Assembly: GCA_964247295.1 (NCBI GenBank)
Contig: CAXTTV010000029.1
Span: forward strand, 1 to 33,661
DNA: 33,661 nucleotides
Source of the DNA: CAXTTV01 sp964247295
Lineage (GTDB): Bacteria > Chloroflexota > Ktedonobacteria > Ktedonobacterales > Ktedonobacteraceae
Direction of reading: 5' to 3'
Shown here: positions 1-8,063 of the stretch, one piece after another
Layout: the number at the start of each line of letters is the position of its first letter
How positions within the stretch are numbered: position 1 is the stretch's first letter
The notes under the pieces: model-generated
Database searches by the model: none
What the model saw: only the letters and a program-made list of their open reading frames with translations
Told to the model about the DNA's origin: nothing
Translations under genes and position numbers: made by a program

Positions 1-840
1 CTTGCAAGGCTGTTTCTTTCTATTAGTAATAAGGATCTGCTCTATACTCCCGTTCTAGCCCTGATGCTACTTCTGGGCCTGACAACGGTTGCTCTGGCTC
101 TTCTTGGACGCGGACATCGCATTCTGAATACCTTTGCTCTAACTCCTAATGAGGAACCTACCCGATTACAACGCTACCTACCAGTGACGATCGTTCTCCT
201 CTGCTGGCTGCTTCTCCCAACGTTTGTGAGCTACGTTGTCTCTCAAGGCTCAACTCATCTCTTCATTGCCCGCTACTTGATTGTGATTGTACCCGCGTTC
301 TTCCTTCTCATCGGCCTGGGACTGGCAACTTTCCGCTGGCAGACCGTCCAGTTTGTTCTTGGCGCTCTCCTGGTTGTTCTCGCGGTTCTCCAGGTCCCAG
401 AATATTACGCTAGCGCTCAAGTTGAGGATTTCAATTCTACCTCTCGCTGGCTGGTTAACCACTATCAGAACGGCGATGGGATGGTCTGCTTCGATAACGC
501 TCAGGGCTGCGCTCTCGGCTTTGAATACTATATGCGAGCCTACCCCAGTAAAGCTCATTTCCCTACCGATTCCCCTGGGTATTTCCCCTGGGTTGATTAC
601 GATACGACGAATCAGGTCGGTGATGCTACTCAGGCACTAGATCACAATCGCTTACTGACGTACGCCAGCCAGCATCATCGCATGTTCTTTATTCTCGGTC
701 GCCTCACTGATAGTCCTATTAATACTGATGCTCTTGGCCACCAGACTCTTGCCTGGCTCTCTACTAAATATCAGATGACGGGTAAGTTCGAGATGCGTAC
801 TGTGAGCGTCTATCTCTACGATACTACTCCCAAACCATGA
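1..840 (+). CDS. C-terminal part of a membrane glycosyltransferase-like protein (5' end outside window)
   Basis: The reading frame is open from base 1 to the TGA at 838-840, so the gene starts upstream; 279 residues are visible. The visible part has about three to four hydrophobic segments, including a stretch with ARYLIVIVPAFFLLIG and a following LVVLAVLQVPEYY. It then continues as a soluble region of about 140 residues containing DFNSTSRWLVNHYQNGD. An xARYLI...P segment followed by a last TM helix and an extracytoplasmic tail with a D-x-x-R-W-L pattern is typical of GT39/ArnT-like (dolichyl-phosphate-mannose mannosyltransferase type) proteins, which transfer sugars from lipid carriers at the outer face of the membrane. 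The catalytic N-terminal loop is not in the window, so the family call is an inference from the tail only. Convergent with the ABC permease at 887-2005, with a hairpin between. Confidence 0.6.
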   Translation, partial: LARLFLSISNKDLLYTPVLALMLLLGLTTVALALLGRGHRILNTFALTPNEEPTRLQRYLPVTIVLLCWLLLPTFVSYVVSQGSTHLFIARYLIVIVPAFFLLIGLGLATFRWQTVQFVLGALLVVLAVLQVPEYYASAQVEDFNSTSRWLVNHYQNGDGMVCFDNAQGCALGFEYYMRAYPSKAHFPTDSPGYFPWVDYDTTNQVGDATQALDHNRLLTYASQHHRMFFILGRLTDSPINTDALGHQTLAWLSTKYQMTGKFEMRTVSVYLYDTTPKP

Positions 841-851
841 TGACTTTTTCC

Positions 852-878
852 TCAGGGACACTTAAAAAGTGTCCCTGA
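852..878. terminator. Perfect hairpin between convergent genes
   Basis: A 12-bp perfect inverted repeat (TCAGGGACACTT at 852-863 and its complement at 867-878) with an AAA loop sits in the 46-bp gap between the stop codons of the two convergent genes. No real T-tract follows on either side, so efficiency as an intrinsic terminator is uncertain, but position and symmetry fit a bidirectional transcription end. Confidence 0.55.
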
Positions 879-886
879 AGAGCCCT

Positions 887-2005
887 TTAAATGCTGCCAG
901 CTACCACCGCTTGCTGACGCAGTTGCCAGATGGCGATGACAAAACATGCCACTGCGGCGAATGACAGGATCGCTACGTCCAATACTATATCCCCTCCTGA
1001 TAACTGACCTTGCATGCTTTTGTTGAAGGCGTCGGCTATATAGTACGTGGGCAAGATCTTCATAAAGGTGATAAAAACGTTTCCAGAAACAATTTGTGCG
1101 TAAACTCCCGTGGAGAAAACTGGCAATATGAATGTAAACGAGATGATCCCCCCTATTGTTCCGGCTACACTACTGTTTCTGGCGATTACTCCTATTAAAA
1201 CTCCTAATGCCATGGTGAAAACGATCGATAAGCCAATGAAGAAGATTAACTCGGGAAGCTGAACCGCTCCCCCTCCCATTAAAAGATAGATGACCAGGCA
1301 AAGCATGAGATGATACACTCCTCCTACAAGCATTTTGCTCATGATGATGTCTCCCCAACTCACTGGCCCTACCAGTAGCATCCGCAGCGTCTTTTTCTCT
1401 TTCTCTTCAATGATTAGAGTAGGTACTATACTCATACTAAAAAGAAATGAGATTAGTAATGCTGAGGCAAGGTAATATTTCTGAATGTCATCGTTATTAC
1501 TTTGGGCTGTTGCGGGATTGAGAACGGCTAATGATACGCTGGCTAACGATGCTGGACGCAAAAGGTTCCGGCTATAACCAATTATTGATTTCGCGATGAG
1601 CAGATGCACTTCCTCGTTGCTTTTGTCTCCATTAAAGTAAAGCCGGATCTCTGGCTTCTGACCCGATCTTACTCCCTGCTCATAATCTATTGGCACGACC
1701 AGTCCCGCACTATACTGCGTCTGCTTGCGCGCTCCATCTGGACCAAAGGCGTTCTCTACTTCTTCCATTCCTCTCGCATAGGTTATATGTGGGTTCAAAA
1801 ATGGGTCCACGAATACCCGCTCAACCTGTGTATGCGAGGGATTATAAACGAGGAGTTCGGTGGTACTGCTCCCCATCACTTTTCCCAAAACGGTGAATAA
1901 TAAGGCCATTAAGATTGGCATGATCAATGCAAACAAGGTGGATTTGTTTAAAAAGATGTCCAGGGCGTCTTTACGAGCTATAGCCAGAATCGAGCGTCCA
2001 TTCAT
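887..2005 (-). CDS. ABC-2 type transporter permease (second permease of the operon)
   Basis: 372 residues with ABC2_membrane_3-type architecture: one N-terminal TM helix (about residues 22-45), an extracytoplasmic domain of about 130 residues, and a block of five further TM helices from about residue 180. The cytoplasmic motif IIEEKEKKTLRMLLVGP at the coupling-helix region is diagnostic of NatB/YhaP-like export permeases. It is a clear paralogue of the upstream neighbour (same motif EEKEKKTLRML, same TM1 loop FxDPF/ISSFA...HVTYA layout), from which it is separated by 32 bp, so the two probably form a heterodimeric channel. The ATPase is the first gene of the operon. Substrate is not predictable; drug, antimicrobial-peptide or sodium export are usual roles in this family. 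The Shine-Dalgarno sequence is weak (AAGAGA). Confidence 0.9.
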   Translation of the reverse strand: MNGRSILAIARKDALDIFLNKSTLFALIMPILMALLFTVLGKVMGSSTTELLVYNPSHTQVERVFVDPFLNPHITYARGMEEVENAFGPDGARKQTQYSAGLVVPIDYEQGVRSGQKPEIRLYFNGDKSNEEVHLLIAKSIIGYSRNLLRPASLASVSLAVLNPATAQSNNDDIQKYYLASALLISFLFSMSIVPTLIIEEKEKKTLRMLLVGPVSWGDIIMSKMLVGGVYHLMLCLVIYLLMGGGAVQLPELIFFIGLSIVFTMALGVLIGVIARNSSVAGTIGGIISFTFILPVFSTGVYAQIVSGNVFITFMKILPTYYIADAFNKSMQGQLSGGDIVLDVAILSFAAVACFVIAIWQLRQQAVVAGSI

Positions 2006-2037
2006 ACTGTCTCTTCTTTCTTTTTTGATTGGTCCGA

Positions 2038-3162
2038 CTAGATGCTGCTAGCTACTGCTGCCTGTCTATACAGTAGGATACTGGACCCGATAAACAAGAT
2101 GACGATCCACCCACACAGGATTCCCCCATCTACAATCAGTGATGAGATGGTTACTTGATCCGTGATTGCATTGCTAAGCCCTTCTATTAAGAAGTAGGTC
2201 GGCAGGATCTTCACAATGCTCTGAAAGATGTTTGGCCCCAAAAGCTGACCTACTACTCCTGTGAAAAATACGGGTATGATAAAGATAAAGGAGAGCAATC
2301 CCGAGATCCCTCCCGCTGTACTCGCCGAGCGCGCGAAGGCTCCTATTAATAGGCCCAGGGCGATACTCAAGCCAATCCCTAAAAAAGCAAACAGGATAAC
2401 TATTGGGATGTTCCCTGTAAATCCTTGATTGATGGTCATAATCACTCCCAGTAAGAGTATTAGATAGATGCTTCCTATGATAATCTTGCCCATGAGAATG
2501 TCTCCCCACGAGGCCGGTGAGACCATCAGCATCCTTAGTGTTTTCTTTTCTTTCTCTTCCACTATCAATCCGGGTATGATCACTGGCCCAACCATCAGCG
2601 CTCCTAGGATGGCCGTGACGATGAAAATTTGCTTGGCGACTCCGGCGCTAAAGGTCTGGTGTGTCGCGGGAGGATTTACGGTTGAGGCTTCTATCCTGAT
2701 GGGAGCGACCGCCTTCTCATCGTTCTGGATATACTCTTTGAGCGCATCCTCCATTAACTGCCCATAGGCACTGCTGTTCTGATCTTCATTAATGTAAAAT
2801 TGCACCTGAGGATGTTGCCCCTTGTGTAGCATACTCTCAAAATTCTCTGGGACAATAAGACCGGCGGTATATACTGATGATCTTTTTGCTCCGTTTGGTC
2901 CTAAAGCTTTTGCAACCTCTCGTGGATCGGTGGCATAGGTGACATGCCTCTGCGCGAATGAGCTTATAACAACCTGCTCTACTGGCGAATGCGAGGGATT
3001 ATAGATGAGCAGTTCTGTGCCTTTTTTTCCAATAATGTTTCCTATGAAGGCAAGGAGGATTGCGAGAACAATGGACGTCAATAATACTGAAAGCATCTGC
3101 TTGTTTAAGAGAAGGTCTATACCGTCTTTTCTGGCTATGGCTGTGATAACTCTACGATTCAT
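2038..3162 (-). CDS. ABC-2 type transporter permease (first permease of the operon)
   Basis: 374 residues with the same plan as the gene after it: TM1 near residues 22-45, a large outside loop, then about five TM helices from residue 178 to the C-terminus. LIVEEKEKKTLRMLMVSP marks the cytoplasmic coupling region. The start follows a strong GGGGAG Shine-Dalgarno sequence six bases before ATG and lies 15 bp after the ATPase stop codon, so translation is probably coupled. With the ATPase at 3178-4047 it forms an exporter of the NatAB/YhaQP type. Two adjacent, diverged permease copies suggest a heterodimer that arose by tandem duplication. Confidence 0.9.
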   Translation of the reverse strand: MNRRVITAIARKDGIDLLLNKQMLSVLLTSIVLAILLAFIGNIIGKKGTELLIYNPSHSPVEQVVISSFAQRHVTYATDPREVAKALGPNGAKRSSVYTAGLIVPENFESMLHKGQHPQVQFYINEDQNSSAYGQLMEDALKEYIQNDEKAVAPIRIEASTVNPPATHQTFSAGVAKQIFIVTAILGALMVGPVIIPGLIVEEKEKKTLRMLMVSPASWGDILMGKIIIGSIYLILLLGVIMTINQGFTGNIPIVILFAFLGIGLSIALGLLIGAFARSASTAGGISGLLSFIFIIPVFFTGVVGQLLGPNIFQSIVKILPTYFLIEGLSNAITDQVTISSLIVDGGILCGWIVILFIGSSILLYRQAAVASSI

Positions 3163-3177
3163 TTCTTCTCCCCTTCT

Positions 3178-4047
3178 CTATGCCGGCTGCATTCCTGCGG
3201 TTGCAATAAAAACCTCTTCCAATGTGGCTTCCCGCGAGTGGATGGCCTTCACCTGTCCCTGTTGTAACCATCCACAAAGCTTTGCTTGATCTTCTGACGA
3301 GTCCATCTTTAGATCAATTTCTTCTAATCCTACTGTTCCAAGTCTCTGTTCTACGAGCGTGACGACGAGTGAACGCTTCCCATATGCCAGCTTTAATACT
3401 CTGGGCTCGTTGTTAATGACGATCCGACCTTTGGCGATAAAGGCGACTCTCTGACAAAGCTGATCCGCTTCTTCCATTAAATGCGTGGTTAAGAGAATCG
3501 TGGTCCCTTCTTCGCTTAATTGTTGAACGGTTCGACGTATGTCACGTGCGGCTATTGGGTCTAACCCCCGACTCGGTTCATCCAGGAACAAAACTTCCGG
3601 ACGATGGAGCAGGGCTCTGGCTATCATGAGGCGCTGTTTCATTCCGTTAGAAAAGTTCCGAACCGGCTCTTTCGCACGATCTCTTAACCCTACCAGTTCT
3701 AGCACTTCGTCTACACGTCCGGTCGATAAACCATACAACCAGCAGGAAAAGTTGAGGTTCATCCGAGCGGTGAGCCGCTCATACAGATTTTGATCTTCAA
3801 ATACTACTCCTATCTGCTTTTTAAGCTGCGCCCGATCTTTGACTATGTTACTCCCCGCGACGACTGCTTTCCCTCCATTAGGTTCAATCTGCCCACTTAA
3901 CATCCGAATGGTAGTGGTCTTTCCTGCTCCATTCGGACCCAGTAACCCAAAGATTTCACCCCTTTTTACTTGAAAACTTATGTCTATAACGGCTTCTTTC
4001 GTCCCAAAGCTCCGATGAAGATGCTCTACTTCTATCATGTTGCCCAT
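3178..4047 (-). CDS. ABC transporter ATP-binding protein
   Basis: 289 residues with all catalytic motifs of an active ABC ATPase: Walker A GPNGAGKT (residues 37-44), Q-loop Q86, signature FSNGMKQ (132-138), Walker B LFLDEP with D156 and catalytic E157, D-loop GLDP, and switch H189 in TTHLMEEAD. The short C-terminal extension (about 220-289) resembles the accessory region of NatA/CcmA-like exporter ATPases. It energises the two permeases encoded directly downstream (gaps 15 and 32 bp). Two ATGs are possible; the first is preferred because GGGAG lies nine bases before it. First gene of the minus-strand operon, divergent from the ABC-LytTR gene at 4315 across a 267-bp regulatory region. Confidence 0.95.
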   Translation of the reverse strand: MGNMIEVEHLHRSFGTKEAVIDISFQVKRGEIFGLLGPNGAGKTTTIRMLSGQIEPNGGKAVVAGSNIVKDRAQLKKQIGVVFEDQNLYERLTARMNLNFSCWLYGLSTGRVDEVLELVGLRDRAKEPVRNFSNGMKQRLMIARALLHRPEVLFLDEPSRGLDPIAARDIRRTVQQLSEEGTTILLTTHLMEEADQLCQRVAFIAKGRIVINNEPRVLKLAYGKRSLVVTLVEQRLGTVGLEEIDLKMDSSEDQAKLCGWLQQGQVKAIHSREATLEEVFIATAGMQPA

Positions 4048-4236
4048 TCAATTATCTCCCTTGATCTTTGCTAATAAATCTGTATCAATAATGCTGAGCA
4101 CTGCAATAACTATAGCTTGCTCTCTACCGTTCCGCTATATGTTTTGGTCCAGTGAAGTATCTTGAGTGTCAGAAGGCGTAAAAATTGCCTTGAACAGACC
4201 GGGATTTCTATGAGTGGAGTAAATAGAGGCTCGAAA

Positions 4237-4292
4237 AATCGCTGGGATAAATACTACCTATGCTACAATATAGCTATACTATCCCAGGGATT
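4237..4292. promoter_or_regulatory. Long-spaced inverted repeat around a -10 element, candidate operator
   Basis: Arms at 4237-4249 (AATCGCTGGGATA) and 4280-4292 match as inverted repeats at 12 of 13 positions and are centred 43 bp apart, about four helical turns. A -10-like TATACT (4275-4280) abuts the second arm. The element lies 23 bp before the start codon of the ABC-LytTR gene, in the shared control region with the ABC exporter operon. This is the arrangement expected for a dimer or looping regulator that blocks RNA polymerase. It does not fit the usual LytTR direct repeats, so the binding protein is not known. Confidence 0.45.
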
Positions 4293-4314
4293 ATGTAAAG
4301 GAAAAATTTAGAAG

Positions 4315-5349
4315 ATGCTATACGTTCACCACCTTGAAAAAACTTTGGAGAATCATACGGTTCTTTCGATCGAGAAGATAACTATCGAGGCTGGCGAGGT
4401 TGTCGCTCTGATTGCTCCTGTCGAAAATGGCAAAACAACATTGATCCAGGTGCTTTCTGGCTTGCTTCCTCCAGGAAGCGGCTCCGTTCTTCTGGCTGAT
4501 CAGGATATCTACCAGGTTCCACAATCCCGTCAATATATCGGTACTCTTTTTGAGGAGGATCTTCTCTACGAACGTCAATCTGCACAGGCAAATCTACTTT
4601 TCTATGCCCAGATCTATAACCTTCCACGCCAACGCGTCACTGAGGCTCTTGAACGCATCGGCTTAAATGATCGTAAACATGACTCCGTTCATAAGCTCTC
4701 TCCTTCTTTCCAACGCCGGATCGCCTTTGCTCGCGCTTTCCTGAATCAACCACGACTCTTGCTTCTTGACCAACCAACCAACCGAACCGATCTCGCGACT
4801 CAACAACTTTTCTCTCGGATGATCCAGGAGGCGGCTCAGACTGGCTCTGCTGTCCTGCTAACTGAAGAGGATCTTGGCTGGGCCGGTAAGTTCTGCTCCC
4901 GCATTCTAGAACTAGAAAAGGGGTACATTATTGCCGATACTCCAAATCGTCAACATCTTCCTCTACCTTCATCTTCCAAACAGGCTCCCTCCGATATACC
5001 TTCCGATCGTTTGATCCCTTTCAAGGTTCCTGCCCGTAAAGAAGATCGCATTATGCTCTATGATCCTAGCGATCTTCTCTATATCACTAGTCGCGATGGC
5101 AAAACGCTGCTTCGTACCGCTCATGAGGAAGCTACTACTAATCTAACACTCCAGGAACTTGAGGCTCGCCTCCATGGCCGGGGCTTTTTTAAGGCCCATC
5201 GCGCCTATCTTGTGAACCTCCAACATATTAAGGCGGTGATCCAATATACTCGCAATAGCTATACCTTGCTCCTTAACGATCCTGAGGAGACGATGATCCC
5301 TCTCAGTAAGCAGTGTGAGAGGGATCTCCAAGCCCTTCTCAATTATTAA
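4315..5349 (+). CDS. Degenerate ABC ATPase fused to a LytTR DNA-binding domain
   Basis: 344 residues. Residues 1-210 align along their length with ABC ATPases (NatA-like), but the catalytic residues are altered. Walker A reads APVENGKTT (34-42), with GKT kept but the leading Gly lost. The signature is LSPSFQRR instead of LSGGQ. Walker B is LLLLDQP, with Gln153 at the catalytic Glu position. The switch His is replaced by Glu185. Residues 240-344 form a LytTR domain, with the hallmark FFKAHRAYLVNLQHIKAV (291-308) and a C-terminal IPLSKQCERDL. The protein can probably still bind a nucleotide or contact another ABC protein but should not hydrolyse ATP. It is most simply read as a transcription factor that senses the ABC exporter transcribed divergently from it (887-4047). 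Shine-Dalgarno AAAGGA lies about 12 bases before ATG. Confidence 0.88.
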   Translation: MLYVHHLEKTLENHTVLSIEKITIEAGEVVALIAPVENGKTTLIQVLSGLLPPGSGSVLLADQDIYQVPQSRQYIGTLFEEDLLYERQSAQANLLFYAQIYNLPRQRVTEALERIGLNDRKHDSVHKLSPSFQRRIAFARAFLNQPRLLLLDQPTNRTDLATQQLFSRMIQEAAQTGSAVLLTEEDLGWAGKFCSRILELEKGYIIADTPNRQHLPLPSSSKQAPSDIPSDRLIPFKVPARKEDRIMLYDPSDLLYITSRDGKTLLRTAHEEATTNLTLQELEARLHGRGFFKAHRAYLVNLQHIKAVIQYTRNSYTLLLNDPEETMIPLSKQCERDLQALLNY

Positions 5350-5372
5350 ATCTGTTCTCCAGACCACTCTTT

Positions 5373-5396
5373 ATGTATATGTTATGATATATACAT
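5373..5396 (+). promoter_or_regulatory. Extended -10 promoter enclosed in an inverted repeat
   Basis: An 8-bp perfect inverted repeat (ATGTATAT at 5373-5380, complement at 5389-5396) brackets TGTTATGAT, which reads as an extended -10 element (TG at 5380-5381, TATGAT at 5383-5388). It lies 36 bp upstream of the dehydratase-like start at 5432, in the 82-bp gap after the ABC-LytTR gene. No good -35 is present, as is usual for extended -10 promoters. The repeat could serve as an operator, or the match could be chance in AT-rich DNA. Confidence 0.4.
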
Positions 5397-5431
5397 CTGC
5401 TTTTTGTCCATGGATAGTAAAGGGATCTACT

Positions 5432-6412
5432 ATGCGAACCTACCATTCTGCACCTGAACTTACTCCTGCTTATCTACAGCAGGTTTGGCAAATACTTCCT
5501 CCTCATCTGCGTCAAACGCTGTTTCTCGATGCTCCTGTGCTCTCTCAACGGCTCAATTGCTCACTGACGATTGCAACTGAAACATTCCAACATACCGGCA
5601 ACTTTAAATATCGCGCTGCCTATAACCTGGTCTCTACTGTAGAAAACACTCATGTGATTGCCGCTTCTTCTGGCAACTTTGGTCAGGCGGTCGCGCTTGC
5701 CTGCCAGGTCCTTAAGAAACGTTGTACGGTTGTAATGCCATCAACCTCTGCACAGGTGAAGATTGAGGCGGTCCGATCCTACGGCGGCGAGGTCGATCTG
5801 ATCGATACTCGTGAGGTCGATCGATGGGAGCGCGTTCAACAATTGATCCAAGATGATCCTACAGCTTTCCCAGCCAGCGCTTATGACGATTATCGAGTGG
5901 TCGCTGGTAATTCAACGCTGGGACAGGAGATTCTTCAATACGGCGATTTCGATGCCGTTGTTGTTCCAGTGGGCGGCGGCGGCCTCTGCTCCGCTCTGGT
6001 GCTCGCTCGCGATTACCTTCAGTCTTCAACAAAAATCTTTGGAGCTGAACCTCTCAGTGGAAATGATGCCGCACAATCATTCCGTACAGGTGAGCTTGTT
6101 TACTATAAACAGGAACCCGATACGATTGCTGATGGTGCTCGCACGGTGAGTCTGGGTCAGATTAATTGGGAAATTATGCATCAAGGTGTTGAGGATATTA
6201 TTGAGGTTGCCGATCCGGTTACAATTGAAGCTCTGCGAACATATTTCCGCTACCTTAATCTAAAGGTAGAACCCACTGGCGCTCTCTCTCTTGGAGCCCT
6301 ACTCTCTTCTCCCCACCTTTTTGCCGGCAAAAAGGTCTGCTGCATTGTTAGTGGCGGCAATGTCGATCCTGCTGTCTATGCCCACGCTATTCATCCAGAT
6401 TCTACACGCTAA
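5432..6412 (+). CDS. PLP-dependent threonine/serine dehydratase-like enzyme (fold type II)
   Basis: 326 residues from ATG 5432, chosen over an in-frame ATG at 5315 because the longer form would overlap the previous gene and AAGGGA precedes 5432. Fold-type II PLP motifs are all present: Schiff-base Lys59 in TGNFKYRAAYN, the substrate/Asn loop SSGNFGQA (79-86), the phosphate-binding tetraglycine loop VGGGGLCSAL (G181-184), and the C-terminal VSGGNVD. These match the threonine ammonia-lyase / serine racemase / hydroxyaspartate dehydratase group. The C-terminal ACT regulatory domain of biosynthetic IlvA is absent, pointing to a catabolic or racemase role. Exact substrate (Thr, Ser, hydroxy-Asp) cannot be read from sequence. 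Followed by a strong terminator that starts inside the stop region. Confidence 0.88.
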   Translation: MRTYHSAPELTPAYLQQVWQILPPHLRQTLFLDAPVLSQRLNCSLTIATETFQHTGNFKYRAAYNLVSTVENTHVIAASSGNFGQAVALACQVLKKRCTVVMPSTSAQVKIEAVRSYGGEVDLIDTREVDRWERVQQLIQDDPTAFPASAYDDYRVVAGNSTLGQEILQYGDFDAVVVPVGGGGLCSALVLARDYLQSSTKIFGAEPLSGNDAAQSFRTGELVYYKQEPDTIADGARTVSLGQINWEIMHQGVEDIIEVADPVTIEALRTYFRYLNLKVEPTGALSLGALLSSPHLFAGKKVCCIVSGGNVDPAVYAHAIHPDSTR

Positions 6413-6455
6413 AAAGATCCCAGGGAGCCCGAAAGAGGTTCCCTGGGATCTTTTT
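6411..6455. terminator. Bidirectional intrinsic terminator
   Basis: A 16-bp perfect stem (6411-6426 with 6440-6455) with a 13-base loop. The arms carry an A5 run on the left and a T5 run on the right, so the stem is followed by or ends in T in both directions. It separates the convergent dehydratase-like gene (stop at 6412) and the zinc-ribbon protein gene (stop at 6467) and serves both. Confidence 0.88.
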
Positions 6456-6466
6456 AAATACTTTGG

Positions 6467-7777
6467 CTATTCTTTGGTGATGACGAGATTGTTGAAGGTG
6501 GCTTCTGCTCCATCTTTCACGCTGGGCAAGTTAGATACAAATAGGGCTGTCATACCACTCTTATAGCTGCCATCTTTGGTCGATGCTAATAATTGATTGT
6601 TGACGTAGAATTTAAGGGTATCTCCTTTGGTTATGACGGCTAAATGATTTACCGCTGTACCCTTATTGATGAGTGGGCTCAGCTCGTTGTTACCCCCAGC
6701 AAGATTAATTCTGTTGGGGTTCCCTTTCCCATCTACGGTCTTTTTATAGACAACATAGGTGCCATTCCCATAAATCTCAAATCCATAATAGGTGGCAACG
6801 TCCCCCGCTTTGTTTACACTACAACGGGTCATTACTCCATAACCATTGTTGCTATCACCACGACTCAAAGCTCCATCTACTGTCAGACGATAATCTTCAA
6901 GATTTTTGTTTTTGTCACCCGGCACAAGCTCAGGCAGTAAACGGTGCCTTTGATATGCTAAAATGAGGGCGTTTCCACCTACTTTGACGGAGTAGTTAGT
7001 CGGGTCGCTGGTCACATCCCAACCATTGGTATTATTGTTAAATTGATCCTGAAAAATAACTTGCCCGGTTGCCCTGGGCAACGGCTCTGGAGGTGGAACG
7101 TTACTCTGCGAAATCAGGAAACCCGCACCCACTATGCTTACAATCATGATTACAGCAAGTGCTATCAGTATACCAGGGCTAATAGGCGATTTTTTCTTCG
7201 GAGTTGCGACTTTAAAGTCTTGTCCAGCAAAGGCCGGAGGCATACTAAATGGTGCACCATTAACTCCATTACTCTGAAATCCCTGTCCTTGCCCTATCCC
7301 TCCCAATGGAGCCGCAACAGTCTGATCCCCATTCTGCCCCGGAAAAGGCAAAGGCAAAGGCAATTGCTTCCCATTCCCCAAAGGCGCAACACTACCCGGA
7401 AACGACATCTGCGGAAAATTGTTCCCACTTCCTACTGTAGGGACCGGGGGGAAAGGTACCTGCTGACCTCCCAATCCAGGCTGATCCAGACCAAACGACC
7501 TCCGACTCAATGAATTCATGTCCGATTGAGCAGGTGTCTGACCCCATGGCTGTCCTCCACCCAATGAGTTCCCACCCTGCGGCTGGGACTGCCCACTCTG
7601 CCACTGCTGCGATGATGGCTGGCTCGACTGCCATGACTGTCCGGAGGTCGGTCTAAACTGCATTGGGGGATTATGCATACCACAGCGCACGCACTGTGGT
7701 TCGTTTGGCATTAATAATTTTCCACAACGCTGACACGTCGGGAAAACCCCATTATATGGAGGTTGGGACGAGGACAT
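6467..7777 (-). CDS. Zinc-ribbon / low-complexity / single-TM / LamG-like surface protein
   Basis: 436 residues. Domain order: an N-terminal zinc ribbon with two CxxC knuckles (C15, C18, C29, C32); a Gln/Gly/Pro/Ser-rich disordered linker to about residue 195; a basic stretch (PKKKS) and one TM helix at about 200-222; then an extracytoplasmic domain of about 200 residues starting FQDQFNNNTNGWDV and ending TFNNLVITKE. That start and end, with mid-domain YYGFEIYGNGTY and KFYVNNQLL, are typical of concanavalin-like (LamG / DUF1080-type) jelly rolls that bind carbohydrate. The layout gives a cytoplasmic zinc ribbon and an outside sugar-binding-like domain. Shine-Dalgarno GGAGGG seven to eight bases before ATG. 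Function unknown; the combination suggests a signalling or anchoring surface protein. Confidence 0.8.
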   Translation of the reverse strand: MSSSQPPYNGVFPTCQRCGKLLMPNEPQCVRCGMHNPPMQFRPTSGQSWQSSQPSSQQWQSGQSQPQGGNSLGGGQPWGQTPAQSDMNSLSRRSFGLDQPGLGGQQVPFPPVPTVGSGNNFPQMSFPGSVAPLGNGKQLPLPLPFPGQNGDQTVAAPLGGIGQGQGFQSNGVNGAPFSMPPAFAGQDFKVATPKKKSPISPGILIALAVIMIVSIVGAGFLISQSNVPPPEPLPRATGQVIFQDQFNNNTNGWDVTSDPTNYSVKVGGNALILAYQRHRLLPELVPGDKNKNLEDYRLTVDGALSRGDSNNGYGVMTRCSVNKAGDVATYYGFEIYGNGTYVVYKKTVDGKGNPNRINLAGGNNELSPLINKGTAVNHLAVITKGDTLKFYVNNQLLASTKDGSYKSGMTALFVSNLPSVKDGAEATFNNLVITKE

Positions 7778-7999
7778 TGAAAACCCTCCGATGTCAATCT
7801 GTATTCAATATAAAAGAGTATCTCATATCGTGGCTTACCTGTCTATTTTCACTATAAAAAATAGTCTAAAAAGGATGTCTCTAGTGCTAATATCAGTCTC
7901 TTATGTAGAGATAAATGTTTCATCTTTGGAAAAAATCGCGGCAATCCTATTTTTTATGATATCAGGCCTCTATTTTTCAACGAAAAAGCTTGCGCTTAA

Positions 8000-8042
8000 C
8001 AAAAAAAACACAACAGGTGCCCTCGAAATGAGAATACCTGTT
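8000..8042 (-). terminator. Intrinsic terminator of the DUF6114-DUF6230 gene group
   Basis: On the minus strand an AACAGGT...ACCTGTT stem (8036-8042 with 8012-8018, with an inner CTC/GAG pairing) is followed at once by GTG and eight T residues. It lies 22 bases after the stop codon of the gene at 8064-8870. The rest of the 7778-8063 gap contains no convincing gene. Confidence 0.72.
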
Positions 8043-8063
8043 CTGTTAAATGCTCTGGTCTAT

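Noticed and set aside
4121..4150. ACCGTTCCG near 4126 as a LytTR binding repeat for the ABC-LytTR protein
   Set aside because: One 8/9 match only; no second repeat at the 21-22 bp spacing LytTR proteins need.
5315..5431. Longer N-terminus for the dehydratase-like enzyme
   Set aside because: It would overlap the end of the ABC-LytTR gene, adds residues foreign to the family, and lacks a ribosome binding site; ATG 5432 has one.
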